Shown: in pieces, positions 8,379-16,839 of the stretch
Layout of the letters: each line of letters starts with the position of its first letter
Position numbering within the stretch: position 1 is the stretch's first letter
Assembly: GCF_000156395.1 (NCBI RefSeq)
Contig: NZ_GG703818.1
Coordinates: forward strand, 926-46,127
Length of the DNA: 45,202 bases
From: Providencia rustigianii DSM 4541
Lineage (GTDB): Bacteria > Pseudomonadota > Gammaproteobacteria > Enterobacterales > Enterobacteriaceae
Reading direction: 5' to 3'
Program-made: the position numbers and the translations under genes
Notes under the pieces: model-generated
What the model was told of the DNA's origin: nothing
Database searches by the model: none
The model's input: only the letters and a program-made list of their open reading frames with translations

Positions 8379-9431
8379 ATGAAAGCTATCGTACCTGCAA
8401 TTTTACTGTCACTCAGCGCGTCTCAAATGGCTTTTGCAGCAGACAGCGATTTAACCAAACTTATCGAAGCAGCAAAGAAAGAAGGTCAAGTTTATAGCGT
8501 GGGGATGCCTGATACATGGGCAAACTGGAAAGGCACATGGCAAGATTTATCCAGCCAGTACGGCTTAAAACACCAAGATACCGATATGAGTTCCGCACAA
8601 GAAATCGCAAAATTCGCCGCTGAAAAAAGTAATGCAACGGCGGATATCGGCGATGTCGGTGCCTCTTTTGGTCCCGTAGCGGTACAAAAAGGGGTAACAC
8701 AACCTTATAAACCGACGACTTGGTCACAAGTTCCTGATTGGGCAAAAGATAAAGATGGCCATTGGGCACTGGCGTATACCGGCACTATCGCTTTTATGAT
8801 TAACAAAGATTTAGTCAAAGAAGCCCCGGCAAGTTGGGACGACCTGCTAAAAGGCAAATACAAAGTTACTGTGGGTGATGTGGGGATCGCAGCCCAAGCA
8901 AATAATGCCGTCTTAGCTGCCGCTTTTGCACGTGGGGGCGATGAAAATAACCTGCAACCTGCCATTGAATTTTTCGGTGAACTCGCAAAACAAAAAAGAC
9001 TTTCCGTCAATGATCCAACCGTAGCTAACATCGAAAAAGGCGAAGTCGAAGTCGGTATTCTTTGGGATTTCAACGCATTGAATTACCGTGACCAAATCAA
9101 CCGCGACCGCTTTATCGTCGTGATCCCATCCGATGGTAGCGTCATTTCGGGTTACACCACCATCATCAATAAATACGCCAAAAACCCAAATGCCGCTAAG
9201 TTAGCCCGTGAATTTATCTTCAGCGATAAAGGCCAAATCAACCTTGCCGAAGGTTATGCACGTCCAATTCGTGCTCAATACCTTACGCTGCCAGCAGATA
9301 TTCAAGCCAAACTGTTACCGGATGAGCAATACAAAAATGTTCACCCAATTAAAGATGCGCAAGCGTGGGAAAAATCATCACGTAATTTACCAAAAATGTG
9401 GCAGCAACAAGTGCTGATCCACCAGCAATAA
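8379..9431 (+). CDS. Periplasmic substrate-binding protein of ABC transporter (PhoB-linked operon)
   Basis: The 350-residue precursor has a clear signal peptide ending AFA before ADSD (cleavage near residue 20), so it is periplasmic. The fold looks like the iron(III)/2-aminoethylphosphonate/spermidine type of binding protein, with features such as VTVGDVGIAAQAN, GEVEVGILWDFNAL and GYTTIINKYAKNPNAAKLAREF. It is the first gene after the Pho box. With its downstream hydrolases it probably captures an organophosphorus compound. The ligand cannot be read from the sequence. Iron binding is the usual automatic label for this family but fits the context poorly. Confidence 0.85.
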   Translation: MKAIVPAILLSLSASQMAFAADSDLTKLIEAAKKEGQVYSVGMPDTWANWKGTWQDLSSQYGLKHQDTDMSSAQEIAKFAAEKSNATADIGDVGASFGPVAVQKGVTQPYKPTTWSQVPDWAKDKDGHWALAYTGTIAFMINKDLVKEAPASWDDLLKGKYKVTVGDVGIAAQANNAVLAAAFARGGDENNLQPAIEFFGELAKQKRLSVNDPTVANIEKGEVEVGILWDFNALNYRDQINRDRFIVVIPSDGSVISGYTTIINKYAKNPNAAKLAREFIFSDKGQINLAEGYARPIRAQYLTLPADIQAKLLPDEQYKNVHPIKDAQAWEKSSRNLPKMWQQQVLIHQQ

Positions 9432-9450
9432 TTTAGGAAGCAACAGTCTG

Positions 9451-10275
9451 ATGTCTGAGAAAGTCATACTTGTTGTTCTAGACGGTTTAAGTTATTCAGT
9501 AGCCCATCAATGCATGGGCTATCTCAATGGTCTTATCAAAACCGGTAGTGCAACACTTTATAAAATGGAGTGTGAGCTCCCATCCATGTCGCGCCCGTTA
9601 TACGAATGTATTTTAACGGGTGTACCTCCGGTCAAAAGTGGCATCGTCAACAACGAGATTGTGCGCTTATCTCACTTTGACAGTATTTTTTCCCTGGCTC
9701 ATAAAGCCGGGAAAATCACGGCAGCAGCGGCTTATTATTGGGTCAGCGAATTGTATAATCGAGCTCCTTTTGATGCCAACCGCGACCGCTTTACCCACGA
9801 TACACAGTTACCGATTCAATATGGCTGCTTTTACCAAGCTGACCATTATCCCGATGACCACCTGTTTATGGATGCAGAGTATTTACGAACCCAGTATTCC
9901 CCAGATTTTTTATTAATCCATCCAATGAACATTGACGATACTGGGCACAAATTTGGTTTTGATTCCCCACAATATCGTAATGTGGCCCGTAAAGCTGACG
10001 TGACCCTATCCCACTACATACCTGCGTGGATGGAACAAGGTTATCAAATCATAATTACCAGCGATCACGGCATGAATAACGATCGTAGCCATGGTGGAAT
10101 TTTACCCGAAGAACGCGAAATCCCGTTATTCACCATTGGTAACCATTTTTCCCATCAATCTCATGCTGCAATTGAGCAAACGGCTATTTGCGGCACAATT
10201 TGCCAGTTACTTGATGTTCCCCATCCAAACAAAACTGTTTGTGATGACTTACTCACCGAGGTGACTCATGGCTGA
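9451..10275 (+). CDS. Alkaline phosphatase superfamily hydrolase (phosphodiesterase/phosphonoacetate hydrolase-like)
   Basis: A 274-residue metal-dependent hydrolase without a signal peptide, so cytoplasmic. All hallmark positions of the superfamily can be placed: Asp11 in VVLDG, a Ser47 nucleophile candidate in LPSMSRP, TGVPP after it, Asp162 and His166 in DDTGHKFG, Asp205-His206 in TSDHGMN, and His214. The LPSMSRP...TGVPP arrangement aligns with the nucleophile region of nucleotide pyrophosphatases and of phosphonoacetate hydrolase, where the residue is Thr. It starts 19 bp after the binding-protein gene and its 3' end runs to the permease genes, so it probably cleaves the imported substrate. 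Substrate unknown. Confidence 0.85.
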   Translation: MSEKVILVVLDGLSYSVAHQCMGYLNGLIKTGSATLYKMECELPSMSRPLYECILTGVPPVKSGIVNNEIVRLSHFDSIFSLAHKAGKITAAAAYYWVSELYNRAPFDANRDRFTHDTQLPIQYGCFYQADHYPDDHLFMDAEYLRTQYSPDFLLIHPMNIDDTGHKFGFDSPQYRNVARKADVTLSHYIPAWMEQGYQIIITSDHGMNNDRSHGGILPEEREIPLFTIGNHFSHQSHAAIEQTAICGTICQLLDVPHPNKTVCDDLLTEVTHG

Positions 10276-10324
10276 TATCCCCGCCGACTGCGCACAGCCC
10301 CATCCAAAAACGGAGGGCATAATA

Positions 10325-11173
10325 ATGACTAAAAAACCATTCGCGCGTTTTCATTGGCAAGCCGCACTGTTAATCGTGCCGTTCATCCTACTGTTTTGCT
10401 TATTCCAAATTGCCCCTATGATTTGGGTGCTGTTTAACAGCTTCATTTATGAAGAAGCTTGGTCTTTCGATAATTACTTTGAAATCTTCACTAATGATTT
10501 TTATCTGCAAGCTTTTGAAAATACGATTTGGCTATCCTTAATTTGCAGCGTGGTTGGTTTATTGATAGCCAGCATCACCGCTTTTTCCATCTACAAAATG
10601 CAGGGAAAAGTACGCAATTTGATGATTTCATTTACGACAATGGCGAGCAACTTTAGTGGCGTACCTCTGGCTTTCGCCTTTATCATCATTTTGGGCTTCA
10701 ACGGTGCAATTACTCTGCAATTAAAAGCGTGGGGATGGATTGATGATTTTAATATTTATAGCGCCAGTGGGTTAATGCTGCTGTATATCTACTTTCAAAT
10801 CCCGCTGGGTGTTTTATTGCTATACCCTGCGTTTGATGCCCTTAAACCTGAATGGGAAGATGCCGCCAAAACCATGGGAGCTAGTAAGTTCACCTACTGG
10901 ATGAAAGTGGGGATTCCGGTGATAGCTCCCGCATTGCTCGGTACTTTTATTATTCTCGTGGCAAATGCGGTGGGGGCTTATGCCAGTACCTACGCGTTGA
11001 CCAGCGGTAACTACAATCTTGTTACCATCCGTATTGCCAGCTTGGTTTCCGGCGATCTTTTCCTCGAACCCAATATGGCTGCGGCAATTTCTGTACTGCT
11101 GATTGCTATTCTAGGTTTCATTACGGCTATCCACCATTGGCTATTAAAGCGGAGCTACCATGCTAAGTCCTAA
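10325..11173 (+). CDS. ABC transporter permease, subunit 1
   Basis: An integral inner-membrane protein of 282 residues with about six hydrophobic segments, beginning with AALLIVPFILLFCLFQIAPM. The EAA loop that docks with the ATPase is visible as EWEDAAKTMGAS (about residues 180-191). The frame is open from an ATG at 10268 that overlaps the preceding gene. The ATG at 10325 has an excellent CGGAGGG ribosome site 8 bp upstream and gives a typical permease N terminus, so I chose it. It overlaps the next permease gene by 14 bp. Confidence 0.9.
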   Translation: MTKKPFARFHWQAALLIVPFILLFCLFQIAPMIWVLFNSFIYEEAWSFDNYFEIFTNDFYLQAFENTIWLSLICSVVGLLIASITAFSIYKMQGKVRNLMISFTTMASNFSGVPLAFAFIIILGFNGAITLQLKAWGWIDDFNIYSASGLMLLYIYFQIPLGVLLLYPAFDALKPEWEDAAKTMGASKFTYWMKVGIPVIAPALLGTFIILVANAVGAYASTYALTSGNYNLVTIRIASLVSGDLFLEPNMAAAISVLLIAILGFITAIHHWLLKRSYHAKS

Positions 11174-11975
11174 TCTCCGTACCTCAAAAACGCCGAGCTT
11201 ACTGTTTCATAAAATCGTGCTGAGCAGTGTGGCTGCTATCCTCGCCTTGCCAATTATTGCCACGTTTATTTACTCCATTTCGAGTTCGTGGGGTGCGACC
11301 ATTTTACCTGATGCATTGTCCGTAAAATGGTATCTGCAACTGTGGCAAGATCCACGATTTTTAATGGCATTTGGGCGATCGCTACTGATCTGTTTTGGTA
11401 CGTTATTGATCAGTACCTTAGTGATCTTACCGATGACCTTTGCGGTGTTTTACCGTTTTCCAAAGCTGAAAGGCGTGATGGATTTACTGATCATTTTGCC
11501 ATTCGCGATCCCTCCGGTGGTTTCTTCGGTGGGTTTATTGCAAATCTTTGCTGATGAGCCATTCATGTTGGTGGGAACCCCGTGGATCCTAATCGGAACT
11601 TATTTCACCATTATGCTGCCTTTTATGTACCGTGCACTGGCGAACAGTTTTCAAGGTATTAATCTTCATGACTTAATGGATGCCGCACATCTGTTAGGTG
11701 CCAGTACTTTCAAAGCCTTCTTAATGATTGTGCTACCCAATATCCGAAAAGGATTGTTAGTTTCCCTGCTGATTTCATTCTCATTTCTAATGGGCGAGTT
11801 TGTATTTGCCAATATCTTGGTCGGTACCCGTTATGAAACCCTGCAAATTTATCTGTTTAATATGCGCCAAACTAGCGGACACTTTACTTCTGCATTGGTG
11901 ATGTCCTATTTCATTTTTACGTTGCTGCTCACTTGGTTAGCAACGCGATTAAACCGTGCTGGAGATGAACAATGA
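11160..11975 (+). CDS. ABC transporter permease, subunit 2
   Basis: The second 271-residue membrane subunit of the heterodimeric channel. About six transmembrane stretches are visible, with an EAA-type loop LMDAAHLLGASTFKAF near residues 170-187. Overlap with subunit 1 (14 bp) and with the ATPase gene (ATGA, 4 bp) implies tight translational coupling. The family is the same as in spermidine/putrescine, iron and 2-aminoethylphosphonate importers. Confidence 0.9.
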   Translation: MLSPNLRTSKTPSLLFHKIVLSSVAAILALPIIATFIYSISSSWGATILPDALSVKWYLQLWQDPRFLMAFGRSLLICFGTLLISTLVILPMTFAVFYRFPKLKGVMDLLIILPFAIPPVVSSVGLLQIFADEPFMLVGTPWILIGTYFTIMLPFMYRALANSFQGINLHDLMDAAHLLGASTFKAFLMIVLPNIRKGLLVSLLISFSFLMGEFVFANILVGTRYETLQIYLFNMRQTSGHFTSALVMSYFIFTLLLTWLATRLNRAGDEQ

Positions 11976-12988
11976 GCTACGTCATTGCTGAAAACTTAAC
12001 AAAATCCTTTGGTCAGAATCAGGTATTCTCTGATATACAGTTTACGGTCGAAAAAGGGGAGTTTATTACTCTACTCGGTCCAAGTGGCTGTGGAAAATCT
12101 ACCCTACTGCGCTGCATCGCGGGTCTGGAACAACCCGATAGCGGTGAGCTGTATATTAATCGCCAAAATATTACCCATCAGCCAGCTCAACAGCGCGGTG
12201 TCGGAATGGTGTTCCAAAGCTACGCATTGTTCCCCAATATGACCGTTGCGGAGAATATCGCCTTTGGGTTGAAAATGCGCAAAGTCTCTGGGCAAGAAAG
12301 AGAAAAAGCCGTTGCGGATGTCATTGAGATGGTGGAACTGCAAGGCAAAGAAAACCAGTATCCTCATCAACTATCTGGTGGTCAGCGCCAACGTGTTGCC
12401 CTCGCCCGCGCATTGGTAATGAAGCCGCAAATTTTATTACTTGATGAGCCTTTATCCGCCTTGGATGCCCGTATTCGTAAACATCTGCGTCAGCAAATTC
12501 GTGAAATTCAGCGGGAATTAGGTTTAACCACTATTTTCGTGACTCACGACCAAGACGAAGCGATGATTATGTCCGACCGCATTTTTTTAATGAATAAAGG
12601 CGCAATTATTCAAAGCGATACTGCAGAAAATATCTATACTCAACCCGCAACGGAATTTGTTGCGCGTTTTATGGGGCATTACAATTTAGTTGATGCAGAA
12701 AAAGCCAATGGAATGTTGGGAGTGAATTTAAACGGCACGCTCGCTATTCGCCCTGAGTCTATTTATGTACGGGAAGTTGGACGCCAGTATGGCACTCATA
12801 TTTCGGCTCCAGTTGATGCCGTTATCCTTGACCATCAATTATTAGGGAATATCATTCGCTACAGCGTGAATACACCTGCAGGAGATATGACCGTGGATTT
12901 ACTCAATCGTTCTTCTGAACGGTTATTTGAACCGGGCACTCGCCTTGAACTGATGTTTAATAAAAATGAAATTCGTGCTCTAAGTTAG
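11972..12988 (+). CDS. ABC transporter ATP-binding protein
   Basis: The 338-residue ATPase shows Walker A GPSGCGKST (near residues 37-45), Q-loop MVFQSYALF, signature LSGGQRQRVALARAL, Walker B ILLLDEP and the switch His in FVTHD. After about residue 240 there is a regulatory C-terminal domain of the PotA/FbpC/PhnT kind, with AIRPESIYV. It powers the two preceding permeases. It overlaps the upstream permease by 4 bp and lies 17 bp from the HAD hydrolase gene. Confidence 0.93.
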   Translation: MSYVIAENLTKSFGQNQVFSDIQFTVEKGEFITLLGPSGCGKSTLLRCIAGLEQPDSGELYINRQNITHQPAQQRGVGMVFQSYALFPNMTVAENIAFGLKMRKVSGQEREKAVADVIEMVELQGKENQYPHQLSGGQRQRVALARALVMKPQILLLDEPLSALDARIRKHLRQQIREIQRELGLTTIFVTHDQDEAMIMSDRIFLMNKGAIIQSDTAENIYTQPATEFVARFMGHYNLVDAEKANGMLGVNLNGTLAIRPESIYVREVGRQYGTHISAPVDAVILDHQLLGNIIRYSVNTPAGDMTVDLLNRSSERLFEPGTRLELMFNKNEIRALS

Positions 12989-13005
12989 TTAGCCAAAGGA
13001 ATACC

Positions 13006-13668
13006 ATGCAAAACCAATTAGCCATCTTTGATTTAGACGATACGCTGATCCAAGGAGACAGCAGTGTGCTGTGGACCCAATACCTTTGGGATAAAAAAAT
13101 CATCAGTGACCCACGTTTTGTCGAAGCAGATAAAGCTATGATGGAGCAGTACAATACTGGTAATTTAGATATGGCGACTTATTTGCAGTTTAACCTGCAA
13201 ACCCTGAATGGAATTAAGGTAGAGCAAGTTGACCAATGGCTGGATGATTTTGTGGATACCATTATTATTCCTCGTGTTTATCCCGAGGGATTGAGCACGG
13301 TAGCCTCTTACCGATCCCAAGGGATCCCGATCATTGTGATCTCGGCAACGGTCTCGTTTATTGTGAAAAAAATCGCCGATCGTCTCGGTGCAGATGTGGC
13401 GATGGGGATTAATATCAAGCAATCAAATGGCTGTTACTCCACCGAAATTGATGGCATTCCAACGTTTAAAGAAGGTAAAGTGAAGCGCTTGACTCAATGG
13501 CTCGCTCACCAACCAATCACGGATGCCTACATTTATTTCTATACTGATTCAGCCAATGACCTACCAATGTGCCTATTTGCCGACGAAACTTTCATCGTCA
13601 ACGGCGACCCACGCTTGCTTCAAGCTGCCAATGAAAATCACTGGCCACAATATACGTGGCGTTTGTAA
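13006..13668 (+). CDS. HAD-IB family phosphatase (phosphoserine phosphatase-like)
   Basis: A 220-residue cytoplasmic phosphomonoesterase candidate. Motif I is FDLDDT with nucleophile Asp9 and acid Asp11, motif II the Ser/Thr in VISATVSF, motif III the lysine in KEGKVKRL, and motif IV DSANDLPM. A helical cap lies between motifs I and II, as in phosphoserine phosphatases. As the last gene of the Pho-box operon it would suit the final step, releasing phosphate from the monoester formed by the alkaline-phosphatase-type enzyme. The real substrate is unknown. Confidence 0.87.
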   Translation: MQNQLAIFDLDDTLIQGDSSVLWTQYLWDKKIISDPRFVEADKAMMEQYNTGNLDMATYLQFNLQTLNGIKVEQVDQWLDDFVDTIIIPRVYPEGLSTVASYRSQGIPIIVISATVSFIVKKIADRLGADVAMGINIKQSNGCYSTEIDGIPTFKEGKVKRLTQWLAHQPITDAYIYFYTDSANDLPMCLFADETFIVNGDPRLLQAANENHWPQYTWRL

Positions 13669-13686
13669 GTTTTAATTTTTATCGAT

Positions 13687-13721
13687 AAAAAACCAAAGGG
13701 CAGCTCGATGGCTGCCCTTTG
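13687..13721 (-). terminator. Terminator of the Na+/galactose symporter gene, perhaps bidirectional
   Basis: An 11-bp stem CAAAGGGCAGC / GCTGCCCTTTG (13694-13704 with 13711-13721). On the minus strand it is followed by six T residues (13687-13692), which suits the leftward symporter gene. On the plus strand no T-run follows, but the hairpin may still cap the operon ending at 13668. Confidence 0.82.
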
Positions 13722-13758
13722 TGATCATGATAAATAATGACTCATTTATATTAATGAA

Positions 13759-15390
13759 TTACCACAGCAAGGCATACAGTGCACATAGAATGACCATAAT
13801 GATATACGATGCAATATTAAAACCTGCTGATGTTTTAAATGTTTCTGAGGTTAAAATTATTGCGCCTTTACTATCATCCTCTTTTGACGTTGTCAGACTA
13901 ATCAACCCGATAACTACCGCAGTAAAGAAGAAGGTGTACATCATTTGATCAAGGAATGGCATGCCTAAAGGCATTAATTTCAGGAACAATGCAAATGGAA
14001 TGGAAAGTAAAACACCTATGATTGCGCCTTTCGCATTGGTTTTTTTCCAAAATAGACCTAATAAGAATACGGCTAAAATACCTGGGCTAACTAACCCTGT
14101 ATATTCTTGAATATATTGGAAAGCTTGCCCAATGTTGCCTAATAATGGTGCAATAAAGCAAGCCACAATCAGTGCAACAACTGCACTAATACGTCCCACA
14201 TTCACGAGTTTATGATCTTCCGTTGCAGGTGCAATGTATTCCTTATAGATATCCATCGTGAAAATGGTTGCCACTGAGTTCAGCATCGAAGCCAATGAAG
14301 ATACTATCGCAGCAGCCAACGCAGCGAATACAATACCTTTTGCGCCAACAGGTAAGAATTGTGTTAACCAAGGATAAGCTTTATCTGCCTGAGCTAATGT
14401 AGGCATATGTGCTTGTGCCGTTTCCCCTAAACCTGCCAGTAGCGCAGGATCAGAAACGATAACATAAGCAGCAATACCCGGAACAACCACGAGTATAGGC
14501 ACAATCAACTTCATAAACGCGGCAAAAACTAACCCTTTTTGTGCTTCACCAATGGATTTAGCCGCTAAAGCACGCTGAATAATATATTGGTTAAAACCCC
14601 AATAATACAAGTTAGCAACCCATAACCCACCGATTAGAACAGCAATACCAGGTAAGTTACTAAACTGTGGATTATCCGGACTTAAAATCATTTCAAAGTG
14701 AGCTGGCGCTTCATCCGCCATACGACTCATACCGGCAAAAATACCGGCATCACCACCGATATAACTCACCGCCATAATAGTGGTTAAGAACCCACCCAAG
14801 ATCAAAAAGAATACTTGTACAACGTCTGTCCATGCCACCGCGGACAAACCACCATAAAGAGAATATACCACCGCAAACAAAGCTAACCCCAAAATCGCGT
14901 AATGCATTGGGATACCAAGAATAGTTTGCAGAGCCAGAGCCCCTAGATACAGTACAGATGTTAAATTAACAAAGATAAACAGTGCTAACCAGAATACAGC
15001 CAAAATGGTTTTTAATGTCCGATTGAAGCGTTTTTCAACAAATTCAGGGATGGTAAAAATACCTTTCTCAATAAAGACTGGCATAAAATATTTTGCCACG
15101 ATGATCAATGTCAGTGCAGCCATCCATTCATATGATGCGATAGCCAGCCCGATAGAGAAACCCGAGCCTGACATACCAATAAATTGTTCCGCAGAAATAT
15201 TCGCTGCAATTAATGAGGAACCTATTGCCCACCAAGGCAAAGTCTTTCCTGCAAGGAAATAATCTTTCGTCCCTTTTTTCTGTCCATTTTTATCTCGGGA
15301 TACCCAAAGCCCAACGGTGACTATGATTAGCACATACAAGGCAAAAACCCCGTAGTCTAGTGTGCTTAATCCAATACCTGCTGTCTGCAT
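13759..15390 (-). CDS. sglT: Sodium/galactose symporter, SGLT family
   Basis: Imports galactose (and perhaps glucose) with Na+ across the inner membrane. The 543-residue product has the length of Vibrio vSGLT and is highly similar along its whole length: AANISAEQFIGMSGSG, VANLYYWGFNQYIIQR, AAAIVSSLASMLNS and FTMDIYKEYI are shared with the sequence I remember. About 14 transmembrane segments can be drawn. The frame is open to 15465, but the ATG at 15390 has an AAGGAA ribosome site and matches the Vibrio start. It sits next to a GalR-type regulator and galETKM and between two GalR-like operators, which supports galactose as substrate. Confidence 0.92.
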   Translation of the reverse strand: MQTAGIGLSTLDYGVFALYVLIIVTVGLWVSRDKNGQKKGTKDYFLAGKTLPWWAIGSSLIAANISAEQFIGMSGSGFSIGLAIASYEWMAALTLIIVAKYFMPVFIEKGIFTIPEFVEKRFNRTLKTILAVFWLALFIFVNLTSVLYLGALALQTILGIPMHYAILGLALFAVVYSLYGGLSAVAWTDVVQVFFLILGGFLTTIMAVSYIGGDAGIFAGMSRMADEAPAHFEMILSPDNPQFSNLPGIAVLIGGLWVANLYYWGFNQYIIQRALAAKSIGEAQKGLVFAAFMKLIVPILVVVPGIAAYVIVSDPALLAGLGETAQAHMPTLAQADKAYPWLTQFLPVGAKGIVFAALAAAIVSSLASMLNSVATIFTMDIYKEYIAPATEDHKLVNVGRISAVVALIVACFIAPLLGNIGQAFQYIQEYTGLVSPGILAVFLLGLFWKKTNAKGAIIGVLLSIPFALFLKLMPLGMPFLDQMMYTFFFTAVVIGLISLTTSKEDDSKGAIILTSETFKTSAGFNIASYIIMVILCALYALLW

Positions 15391-15424
15391 AATAAAATTC
15401 CTTAGCCAAATGATAACGACGCCA

Positions 15425-15440
15425 GTGTAAACGTTACCAC
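15425..15440. promoter_or_regulatory. GalR-type operator, symporter-proximal
   Basis: GTGTAAACGTTACCAC matches the GalR/GalS consensus palindrome at all but two positions. It lies 35 bp upstream of the symporter start codon. Confidence 0.75.
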
Positions 15441-15450
15441 AATAATTAGC

Positions 15451-15466
15451 CGTTACTTGAATCACA
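15451..15466 (-). promoter_or_regulatory. CRP-like site upstream of symporter gene
   Basis: On the minus strand TGTGA, six bases, TAACG: a perfect left half and 3 of 5 right-half bases of the CRP consensus. It is placed between the two GalR operators. No convincing -10/-35 pair could be assigned. Confidence 0.35.
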
Positions 15467-15613
15467 TATTAACACTAAATATTTAACACATTTAGATTAA
15501 CAAAAATAGAATGGTAATCTATTTTATCTATTGATTTATAAGGATTTGTATAATATTGATAAGGTTTGGGGTTATTAACTAATGATAAGGTTGTTGAACG
15601 CCATCACAAATAA

Positions 15614-15629
15614 ATGATAACGTTTACAT
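15614..15629. promoter_or_regulatory. GalR-type operator, symporter-distal
   Basis: ATGATAACGTTTACAT matches 12 of 16 bases of GTGTAAACGTTTACAC, with an intact right half. Its centre is 189 bp from that of the proximal operator, so one repressor tetramer or loop could span the symporter promoter. It is also just beyond the stop codon of the repressor gene. Confidence 0.55.
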
Positions 15630-15643
15630 TGATAAAAAAGGAG

Positions 15644-16642
15644 TTAGAGAGGGCGAACAGAATTACGCTGAACTAATGTCGGTGAATAGACTAAATTTTC
15701 ATCTGGGATCGTTTCTTCCCGAGCCAAAGCCAATGCTAGCTGTGTGGCTCGCTCTGCCATCATTTGAATGGGATAACGAATAGTTGTTAAGCGAGGATGA
15801 ATATAGCGAGCAATGAGAACGTCATCAAAACCGATAACCGACACTTGTTCTGGCGAAGAAATATCGTTTTCATCTAAAACTGCAATCGCACCCGCGGCCA
15901 TAAAATCGTTGTAGCCGACCACCGCGGTAATATCTAACGATTTAATCAATAATTTGGTCATAGCGAGTTCACCACCTTCTCCCGACGGCTCACCATATTC
16001 CACATAACTTTCTGGTAACTCAACACCGTGATTTTTCAATGCATCTCGATAACCGAGCAAACGCTGAGCGGCATCCTCTATTTGATGATTTGAAGAGATA
16101 TACGCGATTTTTTTATGACCTTGACGAATAAGGTGCTCCGTCGCCAGATAAGCCCCTTTATAGTTATTCAACGAAATACAGCGATTAGCAATTTTTTCAA
16201 TGCGTCGGTTGATCAAGACCATACTGGGCACTTCTTTCGCGTATGCTATCAGTTCTTCATCCTCCAGCGCTTTTGAATGAATAATCAAAGCATCACAACG
16301 ATTGTTAATCAGTAATTCAATCGATTGTCGCTCTTCTTTCGCATTATGGTAACCATTACAAATCAGGATATGTTTACCATTTTTATGCGCTACTGCATCA
16401 ACGGCTTTGACCATTACACCAAAAAAAGGGTCAGAGACATCGTTAACTAATACACCAATGGTATTTGAGCTTTGGTTCACTAATGCGCGAGCGGCGGCAT
16501 TGGGCCTATAACCCAGTTTATTCATTGCTTGTTGAACGGATGCTATCGAGGCCTGACTTGCCTTAGGAGATAGGTTGAGCACGCGAGAAACCGTTGCAAC
16601 AGACACCCCTGCTTCCCGTGCTACATCTTTTATTGTCGCCAT
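15644..16642 (-). CDS. galR: LacI-family galactose regulator (GalR/GalS type)
   Basis: A 332-residue transcription factor with an N-terminal helix-turn-helix (MATIKDVAREAGVSVATVSR), the hinge ARALV and a periplasmic-binding-like sugar domain. DVSDPFFGVMVKAVDAVA, ICNGYHNAKEERQ, IGFDDVLIARY and RPRLTT-like HPRLTTIRYP are shared with E. coli GalR. It could equally be called GalS. The ATG at 16642 is chosen over a TTG 12 bp upstream, which is part of the GAGGT ribosome site. It lies between the symporter gene and galM and probably represses both sides and itself. Confidence 0.9.
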   Translation of the reverse strand: MATIKDVAREAGVSVATVSRVLNLSPKASQASIASVQQAMNKLGYRPNAAARALVNQSSNTIGVLVNDVSDPFFGVMVKAVDAVAHKNGKHILICNGYHNAKEERQSIELLINNRCDALIIHSKALEDEELIAYAKEVPSMVLINRRIEKIANRCISLNNYKGAYLATEHLIRQGHKKIAYISSNHQIEDAAQRLLGYRDALKNHGVELPESYVEYGEPSGEGGELAMTKLLIKSLDITAVVGYNDFMAAGAIAVLDENDISSPEQVSVIGFDDVLIARYIHPRLTTIRYPIQMMAERATQLALALAREETIPDENLVYSPTLVQRNSVRPL

Positions 16643-16700
16643 TGTACACCTCAATATTCACGATAAGTTTATTAAACAACAGGCTGTATTTAAAAACAAT

Positions 16701-16716
16701 GTGTTAGCGTTTAAAC
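16701..16716. promoter_or_regulatory. GalR-type operator upstream of the regulator gene
   Basis: GTGTTAGCGTTTAAAC matches 13 of 16 bases of the GalR palindrome. It lies 59 bp upstream of the regulator start codon and suggests autoregulation. Confidence 0.55.
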
Positions 16717-16763
16717 AATGGGCTAAATCATTTTAAATAACGATGGCTAACGTTTCGCGATAT

Positions 16764-16796
16764 AAAAAAATAAAGCACCGTCATATTGCGGTGCTT
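16764..16796 (-). terminator. Terminator of galETKM
   Basis: An 8-bp stem AAGCACCG / CGGTGCTT (16773-16780 with 16789-16796). On the minus strand a T-rich run (TTTATTTTTTTA) follows. It lies 44 bp after the galM stop codon. Confidence 0.85.
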
Positions 16797-16839
16797 GGGA
16801 ATACATCAGCCACTGGCTTATTTATTAGAAAATAAAAAA

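Noticed and set aside
16743-16758. A further GalR-like site near the gal terminator
   Set aside because: The left half does not match the consensus; only the central AACGTTT is shared.
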